Positions 26,857 to 35,066 are shown, numbered from the stretch's first letter. The stretch: 45,991 nucleotides of DNA from Leptospiraceae bacterium (GCA_024233865.1 JACKPA010000023.1:1-45991); one strand, 5' to 3'. Numbers and translations are program-made. The notes: generated from the sequence alone by a model not told the origin.

Positions 26857-26905
26857 AAAGTACTACAGGCTTCCAGCCTGTAAATTCACAGCCAAGATGG
26901 CTGTG
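26857..26905. repeat. Two adjacent palindromes between convergent genes
   Basis: tacaggc-ttcca-gcctgta (26864-26882) and cacagcc-aagat-ggctgtg (26887-26905) are perfect 7-bp stems with 5-base loops. The first, as the 28-base unit 26857-26884, is identical in reverse complement to 6365-6392. They could stop transcription between the MFS and TPR genes. Confidence 0.75.
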
Positions 26906-26919
26906 GTATTTCTTTATGA

Positions 26920-26948
26920 ATTCCGAAAACAATTCCGCGTTGAGTATA
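26920..26948 (-). repeat. Partial copy of the 91-bp repeat left end
   Basis: Read on the minus strand it gives tatactcaacgcggaattg then ttttcggaat. This matches the segment leading into copy 2 (30759-30786). The periodic AATC part is absent. Confidence 0.6.
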
Positions 26949-26963
26949 ACGGCTGTTACTTTT

Positions 26964-27842
26964 CTACTTTTCATTTTGCAATTCTGATATTTGATTCAGG
27001 GTGTCAATTTCGATGTCTTTGTACTTTCCTTTCACGATGTTTAGCGCTCTGTTGTAATAATCGAGGGCTTTTTTAAAGTCTTTTTTGTATTTGTACAAAG
27101 TACCAAAGTTAGAATAACTCATGGCTACGTCAGGATGTTCAGACCCCAGAAACTTGAGCCTTATTTCCAAACTCATTTGGAGAATTTCCAAGGCATTCTC
27201 GTATTGCCCTTGCTGGTAGAAAATACCTCCGATTTTATTGTAAATTTCTGCTGACTTTAGGTGGGATTCTCCAAAAATTTCCATCTCTAATGTTTCCACT
27301 TGCTGGTATTCCCTAAAAAATGTATCCCCGTCACGGGCTTCCTGCCATGCCTTGAAATGATTTTCTAATTCGGTGTATTTGGGATGCTTCTTTTGGATTT
27401 TAAAAGCCTTATTCCTCAATTCAATAGCTTTTGAATTTTCACCTTCCATATCATATAAAGATGCCAAATTCTTAATACTATCCAAAAAGTTCCCTTTAAA
27501 CTCCAAAGACTTTTTATAACTTTCTATTGCTTTGGGGTGCTCATTTTTTACCTGGTAAACGTATCCAAGCACAAAATAGAGCTGGGCAAGGTTTGCATGC
27601 TCTTTAGTTTTGGGAATTACAGATTGCAGCTCAAGTAAGGCTTTATCAAATTCCTGTTTCTCTAGGAGGTGGCTTACCTTTTCCATAAGGAGATTTAAGT
27701 TATGCCTTGAATCTGAAGTAGCATCATCTGAGCCTACAGTTTTCTCCTGGGAAAAATTCGGACTCCCCGCGCAAACAAACAACGCTAAAATAAAAATGTT
27801 AATTTTTTGAACACGTTTTATAAAGTAATTCTTTAAAATCAA
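26964..27842 (-). CDS. Exported TPR protein
   Basis: The protein has 292 residues. An N-terminal signal-like helix (INIFILALFVCAGSPNFSQ) is followed by at least five TPR units, for example LLEKQEFDKALLELQSVI, LYFVLGYVYQVKNEHPKAIESYKKSLEF, IGGIFYQQGQYENALEILQMSLEIRLKFLGSEHPDVAMSY (kinesin-light-chain type, as separate repeats) and YKKDFKKALDYYNRAL. TPRs mediate protein contacts; it probably works in the periplasm. The start is a TTG, as no ATG fits before the signal peptide, so the exact start is uncertain. Partner unknown. Confidence 0.8.
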   Translation of the reverse strand: MILKNYFIKRVQKINIFILALFVCAGSPNFSQEKTVGSDDATSDSRHNLNLLMEKVSHLLEKQEFDKALLELQSVIPKTKEHANLAQLYFVLGYVYQVKNEHPKAIESYKKSLEFKGNFLDSIKNLASLYDMEGENSKAIELRNKAFKIQKKHPKYTELENHFKAWQEARDGDTFFREYQQVETLEMEIFGESHLKSAEIYNKIGGIFYQQGQYENALEILQMSLEIRLKFLGSEHPDVAMSYSNFGTLYKYKKDFKKALDYYNRALNIVKGKYKDIEIDTLNQISELQNEK

Positions 27843-27930
27843 TTGAATTCAACCCCAGTAATTAAACTAACCATAACATAAAACGATACGATTTTTTTAT
27901 AGAAAAAATTGATTATTTAATTAAAATTCC

Positions 27931-27959
27931 TTGACTATATAGATATTTAAAATTTTATT
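27931..27959 (+). promoter_or_regulatory. Putative promoter of rpmG-dksA
   Basis: TTGACT (27931-27936), a 17-base AT-rich spacer and TTTATT (27954-27959). The -10 is only moderate. Transcription would begin a few bases before the AAGGA/ATG of rpmG, giving a very short leader. Confidence 0.45.
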
Positions 27960-27968
27960 GCAAGGATT

Positions 27969-28130
27969 ATGAGAGAGTTAATTAAGCTTGCTTGTACAGG
28001 TTGTGAACAACCTGGAAAATCAACCTATTACCAAACAAAAAATAAAAAAATCAAAACTGATAAGTTGATTACGAAGAAGTTTTGTAAATTTTGTAAAAAA
28101 CATACTGAACATAAAGAAACAAAAGTATAA
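27969..28130 (+). CDS. rpmG: 50S ribosomal protein L33
   Basis: This 53-residue protein begins MRELIKLACTGCEQPGKSTY and ends KKFCKFCKKHTEHKETKV. Length, the YYQTKNKK segment, and two CxxC pairs (C9/C12 and the FCKFCKKH pair) are those of zinc-binding L33 of the large ribosomal subunit. AAGGA lies only two bases before the ATG. The DksA-like gene follows after two bases, so the two form an operon under the promoter near 27931. Confidence 0.92.
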   Translation: MRELIKLACTGCEQPGKSTYYQTKNKKIKTDKLITKKFCKFCKKHTEHKETKV

Positions 28131-28132
28131 CA

Positions 28133-28573
28133 ATGCCTAAAGCCATAACAGATCCTAAAGTTATAGACGAATTAAAAGAAGCACTTCTTGAAAAAAAGCA
28201 GTCGCTTCTTTTAAAGCTAGACAAGTGGGAAGATAAGAGTACTCCTTCCGGTTTAAAGGAAATGGGTGATATTGCGGATATAGCTTCTGTTATAAATGAA
28301 GAAGCCCTAAGTTCGGTATTAACTGAAAATGAGATTGAATTGTTAAATTTAATCGAAAATGCCCTTCAAAAGATGGAAAATGGTACTTATGGAGTTTGTG
28401 AAGGAACAAAAAAGAAAATCCCTATTGCGAGACTTAAAGCAATTCCTTGGACTCCATATACGGTTGAATATGCGGAAATTGCTTCAAAAAATAAAGCAAA
28501 AACAATGAAAGCAGCGAGTGATTCTCAGCAAATATATAGTTCTTCGTCTTCAGATTCCGAATATTTGGACTAG
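28133..28573 (+). CDS. TraR/DksA-family transcription factor with a degenerate zinc finger
   Basis: The protein has 146 residues: an N-terminal helix, GDIADIASVINEE (45-57), which matches the acidic tip motif of DksA coiled coils that reaches into the RNA polymerase secondary channel, then NALQKMENGTYGVCEGTKKKIPIARLKAIPWTPYTVEYAE, split here only by the finger. In canonical DksA four Cys bind zinc; here only C89 remains, with T92, T110 and Y113 at the other sites. The fold could still form, as in low-Cys DksA paralogues. The tail is Ser-rich. It is co-transcribed with rpmG, suggesting growth-rate control. Confidence 0.85.
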   Translation: MPKAITDPKVIDELKEALLEKKQSLLLKLDKWEDKSTPSGLKEMGDIADIASVINEEALSSVLTENEIELLNLIENALQKMENGTYGVCEGTKKKIPIARLKAIPWTPYTVEYAEIASKNKAKTMKAASDSQQIYSSSSSDSEYLD

Positions 28574-28634
28574 CGTTGTTTTGAAAGAAACTTTCAGCGT
28601 TAGTACAGAGTCACTCTGAAATAAAACAAACAAA

Positions 28635-29030
28635 TCACAGTTGTCGGGTAAGTTTAAGTCTATTTACCTCACTAACCTTTCCCATAAGCAATTCGTTAGT
28701 TTTGGTTAGCCTTTTGGTTAAGTCTTGAACCATTTTGGCTGCAAAAGCGGGATTTTTCATCAAAAAGCTCTTGAGTTGTTCATAACTTTCTATATAGGTC
28801 AGTTTTACGTCTCCCTTGGCTGTAGCATTTGCCGTACGTGCGGAATTGTTAAATAAAGAAAGCTCTCCAAAGAAGTCATTTTTTTTAAGCAATGCTACAA
28901 AGATTTTGTTTTCACCATCGGATAAAGTTATTTCAACCGCTCCTTCTAAGATGATATACATCCTCTTTTCTTCACTACCTGCATCAATAATTCTTTCTGC
29001 ATGTTGAAAATACAAAACTTTTTTAGCCAC
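28635..29030 (-). CDS. Single-domain cyclic-nucleotide-binding protein
   Basis: The protein has 131 residues and is essentially one CNB domain: YIILEGAVEITLSDGENKIFVALLKKNDFFGELSLFNNSARTAN is its core (given in parts FFGELSLFNN and SARTANATA), with the cassette Glu and Arg conserved. The C-terminal helix (MVQDLTKRLTKTNELLMGKVSEVNRL) is like the dimer helix of Crp proteins, but there is no DNA-binding domain. The start is GTG after an AGGGTG site. It is probably a ligand sensor that works by protein contacts. Confidence 0.82.
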   Translation of the reverse strand: MAKKVLYFQHAERIIDAGSEEKRMYIILEGAVEITLSDGENKIFVALLKKNDFFGELSLFNNSARTANATAKGDVKLTYIESYEQLKSFLMKNPAFAAKMVQDLTKRLTKTNELLMGKVSEVNRLKLTRQL

Positions 29031-29145
29031 AGGTCACCCTCAGTTCAATTCTAATATATTGGTTATTTGATATTCCATAGAATTTATAGTGTCAATGAAT
29101 AAATATGCTTATTTATAGTAAAAAACCTGAAATATGCCATGTACC

Positions 29146-30675
29146 TTACTCTACATTTTGAGTAGGCCCCATTCCTTGTTCAACTAAATGGGTTATCTCA
29201 TCATCATCTTCTTCTTTTTCACCAACCAACTCAATAATAGAAATTTGTTCCGTTAACAAATCGATCATATTCAAATTGAACTTAAATTTTTGCCTATTTT
29301 GAGTATGGTAAATGATAAATGCCAGAATAAAGAATACAAGAGATGTCGCAAGGTAATGCCAGTCTTTCAAAAAATAAAAAATAGAAAAAGATACCGACAA
29401 ACTGATTGTCACCAAAAGAATTTTTATCCATAAATTCCATTTTTTAAGTTTTGCATTTTCTGACTTGAGCAAGGATATTTTGGGTTGATTGGAACGAATC
29501 AGCTGTGTATTGATTGTGCGCTCTAATCGTTTAAATTCCTTTGTTGATTCTTCTATTTTTGCCGTAACCGAACTTTCTATAGCAGGAAATTGATTGTAAA
29601 TATTTTTAAACTGAATGTCAAATTCATTTTTATGGTTGTTTACTAAGTCTTTCAAAGAATCAAATTTGTCTTTGTACAGGCTATGCTTATCACTTACGCT
29701 TTCAGACAACTCTTTTAAGCCATTTTCAAGCTTTATATATAAATTCTTTTCCTCCGAAACTACGTTACTTACTTCTTTGAGGATTTCGTGTTTGTTTTTA
29801 TCCAAAATAAGGGTATTGAGGTTTTTATAAAGAAGGCTTTTGTTGTAGGTATCTTTAATAAGAGCTGACGCGATGTTATGAATTGATGAATGAAAAAGTT
29901 CTTCTACATTTGACAAAGTATTTAAAATTTGCAGCAACATCATCAAGGTAGATTCTATAAACAAGCTAACATCTTTTGAAGAAGGTTGTGCAAACAAATA
30001 GTTTTCTTCCCTAGAAAGAGCAAGTTTGTACAATACAAATTGCTCATAAAATTGCTTGGAAAGCAAAAATTTAAAAATCTCATTATTGTTTGTAAATTCT
30101 ATAATGACGTTTTGGATTTTTGTTTTGTAGGTTGCATACCTCGAAAAAAAAGTGTTTAGATAATTTTGTAATTCCGCATAATAATCTTCATATTCCAATT
30201 TGTTTTTATTCAACTGCAAATATAAATTTAGCATTTTTTGAGAGGTTATTTTGATAAAATTGGAGTGAAAATCTTCCCAAAAAATATCGTAAGAACTGTC
30301 ATCTTTAAACTTAAACTTTTGAGACAGTAATTTGTGCAGTTCTGTTTTAGTTAGCACAACAGAATTACTGGTTTGCTCTTCATACTCCGAATACTTATTT
30401 TTGAGAACTTCAAATTGGTTGTAATTTACTTGGTATTTTTGTTCTTCTTTTAAGATTGTTTTGGAATCTAACAAGTCTTCAATGATATTTTTTATTGTTT
30501 GAGTGTCTTTAATCTTAATATTACACTCTTTTTCCATAAGTTGGATAATTTCATCCATAGAAAGTAAGGATGGAAATTTAGCAAAAAATGATATTAAAAT
30601 AATATTTTTAATGCCATTTCTGTAAAGTTCAAGTTCTTCTTTCTCTGATTTGGGTAAGGTATAAATAAAATTCAT
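29146..30675 (-). CDS. Unrecognised coiled-coil membrane protein
   Basis: The protein has 509 residues. I do not recognise it. Residues 1-110 are helical with a pattern that could be a winged helix (SMDEIIQLMEKECNIKIKD). The middle is long, Lys/Asn/Glu-rich and alpha-helical, with coiled coil at ~300-405 (EEKNLYIKLENGLKELSESVSD). Two membrane helices stand at ~412-460 (LWIKILLVTISLSVSFSIFYF and LATSLVFFILAFIIY), then an acidic tail (EKEEDDDEITH). It lies 191 bases downstream of the nuclease operon on the same strand, separated by a dispersed repeat, so a shared transcript is possible but unproven. Confidence 0.65.
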   Translation of the reverse strand: MNFIYTLPKSEKEELELYRNGIKNIILISFFAKFPSLLSMDEIIQLMEKECNIKIKDTQTIKNIIEDLLDSKTILKEEQKYQVNYNQFEVLKNKYSEYEEQTSNSVVLTKTELHKLLSQKFKFKDDSSYDIFWEDFHSNFIKITSQKMLNLYLQLNKNKLEYEDYYAELQNYLNTFFSRYATYKTKIQNVIIEFTNNNEIFKFLLSKQFYEQFVLYKLALSREENYLFAQPSSKDVSLFIESTLMMLLQILNTLSNVEELFHSSIHNIASALIKDTYNKSLLYKNLNTLILDKNKHEILKEVSNVVSEEKNLYIKLENGLKELSESVSDKHSLYKDKFDSLKDLVNNHKNEFDIQFKNIYNQFPAIESSVTAKIEESTKEFKRLERTINTQLIRSNQPKISLLKSENAKLKKWNLWIKILLVTISLSVSFSIFYFLKDWHYLATSLVFFILAFIIYHTQNRQKFKFNLNMIDLLTEQISIIELVGEKEEDDDEITHLVEQGMGPTQNVE

Positions 30676-30771
30676 TTGTTTACCGATTTTTTATTTTTAA
30701 GTTACTATACAAATTAATGTTAGAAAACGGTCTTTACAGATAAAGCAATTTTTAGTTGTATACTCAACGCG

Positions 30772-30862
30772 GAGTGGTTTTCGGATATGGAATTAAAGAA
30801 AATCCTTTAAAATCAAATGAATCTAATCATGTTAATCACGGAAATCACTCTAATCATAGTAT
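30772..30862 (+). repeat. 91-bp dispersed repeat, copy 2
   Basis: It matches 2515-2605 without gaps, with about ten differences. Its left flank tatactcaacgcg (30759-30771) also recurs in the partial copy at 26920-26948. The right half carries AATC units every 10-12 bases. It sits four bases after the stop of the PD-(D/E)XK gene. Confidence 0.85.
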
Positions 30863-30866
30863 TTCT

Positions 30867-31517
30867 TTATTTCACTTCAGGTTTTAAGTTGATTGTAGCC
30901 AATATTCCTTCAATATAATCTTTTACATTACAGAGTACGGAGTAAATTTCGTAAATTTCATCTTCTGAAGCATCAAAAGCGTGGCTAATGATATATTCGC
31001 TTTTGTCTAATACTACAAAATACCAAAATCTTCCCTCCGTATAAGCACCATACATAGGGAATTTGTTTTCGTTTAGATATAATCCGGTAATCATTTCTAT
31101 TAATAATTGTCCCAAAGGGTCGTTTATGCCTCGTTTCGACGGTTTGTATTCGTTGAAAAAGAAAAAGGGATGTTGCGGTTTTTGTATACCGGTGCAAACC
31201 ATCATATCTACTCTGCCGCTTGTCTCAACTTTTTCTGTTTTCAAGTGCAATGTTCGCTGCGTAAATGATTTGTAATTATCAGTTGTGAAGTTAATTAAGG
31301 ATAAAAAAGGTCCTATAAAATGAAATTTTATTTCATCTTCATTCCATGTGTCTACATATTTTCGAAGTAAAATCTTTAGAATCTCTATTGTTTCTTTCTC
31401 TCTTTGATTGGGTTGTTTTTGAGGTGTTACCCAATAAACAGATGAATCTTTAAAGCTTCTTGTTATTCCGAATGTATTTTGAACGTCTTCAAACGTCCAT
31501 GATTCAAATGATTTCAT
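30867..31517 (-). CDS. PD-(D/E)XK nuclease-like protein, third gene of the Septu-like operon
   Basis: The protein has 216 residues. W-N-E-DEIKFHFIGPFLSL (59-74) supplies an early acidic helix, GRVDMMV (101-107) the catalytic Asp (D104), FFFNEYKPSK (119-128) the E-x-K pair (E123, K125), and DPLGQLLIEM (133-142) the downstream Gln helix. This order is that of the restriction-endonuclease-like fold. Similar proteins are seen in Bacteroidetes as uncharacterised nucleases. Its ATG overlaps the stop of the HNH gene by 4 bases, so it is translated with it. It has no recognisable DNA-recognition domain. It is probably a nuclease or a nuclease-fold accessory of the operon. Confidence 0.75.
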   Translation of the reverse strand: MKSFESWTFEDVQNTFGITRSFKDSSVYWVTPQKQPNQREKETIEILKILLRKYVDTWNEDEIKFHFIGPFLSLINFTTDNYKSFTQRTLHLKTEKVETSGRVDMMVCTGIQKPQHPFFFFNEYKPSKRGINDPLGQLLIEMITGLYLNENKFPMYGAYTEGRFWYFVVLDKSEYIISHAFDASEDEIYEIYSVLCNVKDYIEGILATINLKPEVK

Positions 31518-32308
31518 AATACCAAACTCTTGTTATAGAATTTTATAAACCTTTTAATGGAAAAATATAGCTCTATAATAGAAATCCCTTTTTTCTTACA
31601 GGTGTAACGAATAATTCTTTTTCTTATAAAAAAATGACTTTTTTCATTTCTGCCAAGATTGGCTTTTAAGGTTTGAGTTGCTTTCCGAAATTGTTCTAGT
31701 AAGTAATTTCGGAATTCTTCATCTTCTTGTGATTTTATTTTCTCTGGCAGTTCATGCAAATCTTTTATACTATTTTCTATATCATTAAAAAGAACCTTCT
31801 TCTCTTTTGTAACTATTCCGGTATTGAACAAAGTCAGCTTTTGAGTCTTCTCAAAGCGATGTTTTATGTTTGAGTTCTTTTTGTATTTCGGTTTTAACAA
31901 ATACTTTCCTGTTGATCCGTCAAAACCAAGCCATCTCATTTGTTTTTTATTACAAGGGTTTAAAAAGCCTATTTCTTCAGATTTCTTTTTGTTACAATCT
32001 GCACAACTCCATATATAATTGTTCCACTTATAAACTAATTGAGGCGATTTGCTTTTAGGTTTAAAATGGTCTACCTGACCTGCCGGTTTTCTATCTTGAT
32101 ATCTTGCAATTTCTCTTCCACAGTAACCACAATTATTCTTAAAAGATTTTATTAGAGGTTCGCGAATAATATTTTTAGTCCAATAATTATCGTTAGGTAT
32201 TTTTTCCTTGGTTTTATGTTTGTAATGGTCTAACCAACCTTGGGTGTATTTTACTTTGTACCCGCTAAGTTCGGACGGGCACATACATTTTTTAATGTAC
32301 TCCATCAT
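31514..32308 (-). CDS. HNH endonuclease, PtuB-like
   Basis: The protein has 264 residues. The zinc-bound HNH core reads CGYC (60-63), QVDHFKPKS (78-86, with D80/H81), KWNNYIWSCADCNKKK (94-109, N97, C102, C105). Spacing fits the HNH nucleases paired with ATPases in Septu (PtuB) and in retron-linked PtuAB. The C-terminal half has a long helical region (FNDIENSIKDLHELPEKIKSQ in part). ATG overlaps the upstream ATPase stop (ATGA), an arrangement typical of obligate partners. It most likely cleaves DNA or RNA when released or activated by the ATPase. Some residual doubt: Septu PtuB proteins vary greatly and I judge only by motif and context. Confidence 0.82.
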   Translation of the reverse strand: MMEYIKKCMCPSELSGYKVKYTQGWLDHYKHKTKEKIPNDNYWTKNIIREPLIKSFKNNCGYCGREIARYQDRKPAGQVDHFKPKSKSPQLVYKWNNYIWSCADCNKKKSEEIGFLNPCNKKQMRWLGFDGSTGKYLLKPKYKKNSNIKHRFEKTQKLTLFNTGIVTKEKKVLFNDIENSIKDLHELPEKIKSQEDEEFRNYLLEQFRKATQTLKANLGRNEKSHFFIRKRIIRYTCKKKGISIIELYFSIKRFIKFYNKSLVL

Positions 32309-34914
32309 TTTTTTCCATTATTGTATTTTTCAATTAAGCGATTCAAGAACTCTTCCTTCTCCCTTAATTCTTTTCTTTTTTGTTCGATTTCATCTTTATA
32401 AACCCTACTTTCCTCGATTCTATCCAATAGTTCTTGTAACCTTTCCAATTCTTCTTTTTCAGATTTGGTGCATTTTCCTTTGGACTGGATTGCTTCCATC
32501 TTTTCAACTATTAAGCTCTCATATAGTTCCGGTTCCTGGTAAACGTCAAATAGCTTTAAAAGAATTTCCTCATAGTCCCAAGCCCAGATGTCTACAGGGT
32601 TTCTTGTTACATTTATTGTTTTATTTTTTTCCTCATAAGAAAGTTGCATAACTTGGTTTTTTTCCAAACCATCCACAACAAGAGGAGAGTGAGTGGAAGC
32701 GATAATTTGAGCATTAGGAAATGTTTCTTTTAATACTTTTAAAACCTTTTTCTGCCATTTGGGATGGAGAAAAGAATCAATTTCATCAATCAGCACAATA
32801 GCTGGTTCTTGGGTAAAGTTATCACTGTAAGGATAAGATTCGTACATCCTTTCTATAATATAACCCACCCAACCCATAATGGTTTGGCAACCCTGACTGG
32901 CATACTCAATAGGAATACCATCCGGAGATTCACTGGTTGTTATCCATACTTCCAAGGGATCAACGTTTTTTAACTCTTTGAATTGAAAATCTTCACCTGT
33001 GATTTTTGACAGGATTTCAAAGGCAAGGTGGATTAAACTCTCCTTCTTCTGCCTGCCTTCCTTTTGTGATTCGTTTTTAAGATTAGCGATCCAAGAAACA
33101 AAAGAATGTAACCTTTCGTCTTCTTTATTGGTAATCAGATTGGTAATATCGTTGATGGATGCCGGAATTACGTCTAAGAAATCTTTTTTCTTTTCGGCAG
33201 AAGAAAGCAACTTTCTCTGTTGACCAAAACCAATTATCGGAAGTTTTAAAAACGAACCGTTAAAAAGCGTATCCGTATTTTTTGAATGTATGAAGATTTC
33301 ACCCGACTTTTCATCACGGGAAAATTCTATTGAGTTTTCATAATGTTTGGAGTTTATTTCGTATTGAATTTTGATAATTCCTTTTTCATTTCCTTCTAAT
33401 TTCCATTGTCGAATGTTCCAAAGAGTTCTGAGGGACTCGTTAGGAGTTGTTTTGTGTTTGTTTCCTATCAACCCCAAAGCAAGTGAGCGTAAGATTGTTG
33501 TTTTGCCGGTGCCATTTGTACCAATAATCACTGAAATTTCCCTATCAAAATGGAAAGTTTCACGAGCAAATAAACCGATGTTTTCAAGTTCAAGGTTTAC
33601 TAGTTTTACCAATACCGATTTGCTAGCAAGAAACAACTGCAAGTCATTTTGCAAAGATTCCATAGAGGGAAAAAAGTTCAGATTTTTTTCGGGATATGTT
33701 TTTAAAGTGTTGTAAATCTTATCAATTTCATCCGATTCTTTGGAACTCTGATACTTCACAGGAAGAGGAAAGTCCTCATCCATAACGTAAATTTGGAAAG
33801 GAATGGCTTTGCCTTGTATGCTTTGAATAAGTTCTTGGACTTCATCTTTGTTTTTTATAAAATCATAGGGTTGGATAAAGACGGCAGAGTCTGCATCTTC
33901 TATTTTATCAGTAGTATTAATAGATAGTTCCGTTAAAAATTTTTTTAGGTTATTTTGAAAGAAATCTTTTGATTTTTCGGAGTTGATAAAGAGAAAAGTG
34001 TTTTTGTAAGTATTGCTTGAAGAGTCAATATCGGATAGTTTACCATTTTTAGACTTATTTAAAAATTTATAAACTTCTTGTAATTTGGAAAAGGCTTTCA
34101 CATCATCTGGGAAATACTCAAGATATTTATCAAAATGGTTCTTAGCTTGCCTGTAGTTTTTTAAATTTAGATAAGATACAGCGATTAATCTATATAGACT
34201 TTTATGTTCGTCAAAGTTCAACTCGATAGCTTTTTCTGAAAATTCAATTGCTTTATCATACTCTTTGATTACTTCATAAATAAGTCCAAGTGTAAAATAT
34301 GAACCTTCATAGTTTGAGTCAATCTCAATAGCTTTATAACAAAACTCAATTGCTTGTTTATATTCTTTTTTGACTAAAAAAACTTTTGAAATATTACCGT
34401 ACGGATATACATATTCCGGTTCTAATTCAATTGCTTGTTTAAAAAACGTAATTGCTTCTTCCACACTTGCTAAAATCCCAAAACCGTTCCACGCAAATGC
34501 GTCATTAGGCATTAATTCCAGTGCTTTTTCCCAAGACTTTTTTGAGTTATCCCTATCTTCATTGCAGTAATAAACTCTACCCAATGAATCGTAAAGCGTA
34601 ACACTTTCCGGTTCAAGCTTTTCAATTTCTAAAAGCAAAGAAAGTGCCTTTTCATATTCTTTTTCACAAGTGAATTGAACACTTTCTAATAATTTCCAGT
34701 ATATTTCGTCTTTCTCTTTATCTCGGTATATCTCCAAAAACTTGGCAAAAAAAACTGCATCTTTTGGTCTGCTATAATTCCAAAGTTCAGTCCAAAAGTA
34801 ATTTTCTTCTTTTTCTAAAGTTCCCAAAAAAGAAAAAGCTTCTTCAAACTCTTCGTTTCTAAGAAGAGTTATAAACTTTTTGGCATGTTCTTTCTGTTCT
34901 TTATATTGTTTCAT
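32305..34914 (-). CDS. TPR-AAA(ABC-type) ATPase, PtuA-like, first gene of the Septu-like operon
   Basis: The protein has 869 residues. TPR repeats cover ~80-290 (LYDSLGRVYYCNEDRDNSKKSW; YFTLGLIYEVIKEYDKAIEF). An alpha/beta segment follows (~303-430: NTFLFINSEKSKDFFQ... SAVFIQPYDF... IPFQIYVMDED), TIR-like in outline but unproven. The ATPase: Walker A GTNGTGKTT (465-473), SQGCQTIMGW (673-682) in the signature region, Walker B AIVLIDEID (705-713), and STHSP (740-744) with the switch His. This is the AAA_15/21, OLD/PtuA type. The end is coiled coil (~815-865). PtuA proteins of Septu lack such a long TPR front. It lies next to an HNH partner with ATGA overlap. Confidence 0.85.
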   Translation of the reverse strand: MKQYKEQKEHAKKFITLLRNEEFEEAFSFLGTLEKEENYFWTELWNYSRPKDAVFFAKFLEIYRDKEKDEIYWKLLESVQFTCEKEYEKALSLLLEIEKLEPESVTLYDSLGRVYYCNEDRDNSKKSWEKALELMPNDAFAWNGFGILASVEEAITFFKQAIELEPEYVYPYGNISKVFLVKKEYKQAIEFCYKAIEIDSNYEGSYFTLGLIYEVIKEYDKAIEFSEKAIELNFDEHKSLYRLIAVSYLNLKNYRQAKNHFDKYLEYFPDDVKAFSKLQEVYKFLNKSKNGKLSDIDSSSNTYKNTFLFINSEKSKDFFQNNLKKFLTELSINTTDKIEDADSAVFIQPYDFIKNKDEVQELIQSIQGKAIPFQIYVMDEDFPLPVKYQSSKESDEIDKIYNTLKTYPEKNLNFFPSMESLQNDLQLFLASKSVLVKLVNLELENIGLFARETFHFDREISVIIGTNGTGKTTILRSLALGLIGNKHKTTPNESLRTLWNIRQWKLEGNEKGIIKIQYEINSKHYENSIEFSRDEKSGEIFIHSKNTDTLFNGSFLKLPIIGFGQQRKLLSSAEKKKDFLDVIPASINDITNLITNKEDERLHSFVSWIANLKNESQKEGRQKKESLIHLAFEILSKITGEDFQFKELKNVDPLEVWITTSESPDGIPIEYASQGCQTIMGWVGYIIERMYESYPYSDNFTQEPAIVLIDEIDSFLHPKWQKKVLKVLKETFPNAQIIASTHSPLVVDGLEKNQVMQLSYEEKNKTINVTRNPVDIWAWDYEEILLKLFDVYQEPELYESLIVEKMEAIQSKGKCTKSEKEELERLQELLDRIEESRVYKDEIEQKRKELREKEEFLNRLIEKYNNGKK

Positions 34915-34957
34915 ATTATACCATATTAATGTGTTTCGGGTTTTAAATTATAAATCT

Positions 34958-35060
34958 CTACAAACCGAACACCTTTATACGTTCAATCCCTCGATTGTCT
35001 ACAATTTTTACTGCAACCTGCTTTCCGTGAAGCCTGGTTATGTTTTTTGTATAAAATATC
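34958..35060 (-). pseudogene. Possible 3' remnant of a DNA methyltransferase gene
   Basis: On the minus strand a short open stretch reads KNITRLHGKQVAVKIVDNRG and continues IERIKVFGL before TAG at 34958. LxGKxVAVKIVDxxG near a C-terminus is the tail pattern I associate with type III-like or other adenine-specific DNA methyltransferases. No start codon or upstream body exists: a stop occurs near 35070. It lies immediately before the Septu-like operon. The assignment rests on a short motif. Confidence 0.42.
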
Positions 35061-35066
35061 CCTGTG

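Noticed and set aside
30867..34914. Retron linked to the PtuAB-like genes
   Set aside because: No reverse transcriptase with a Y/F-x-DD motif is encoded between 29146 and 36467, and no msr/msd-like structure was evident by eye.
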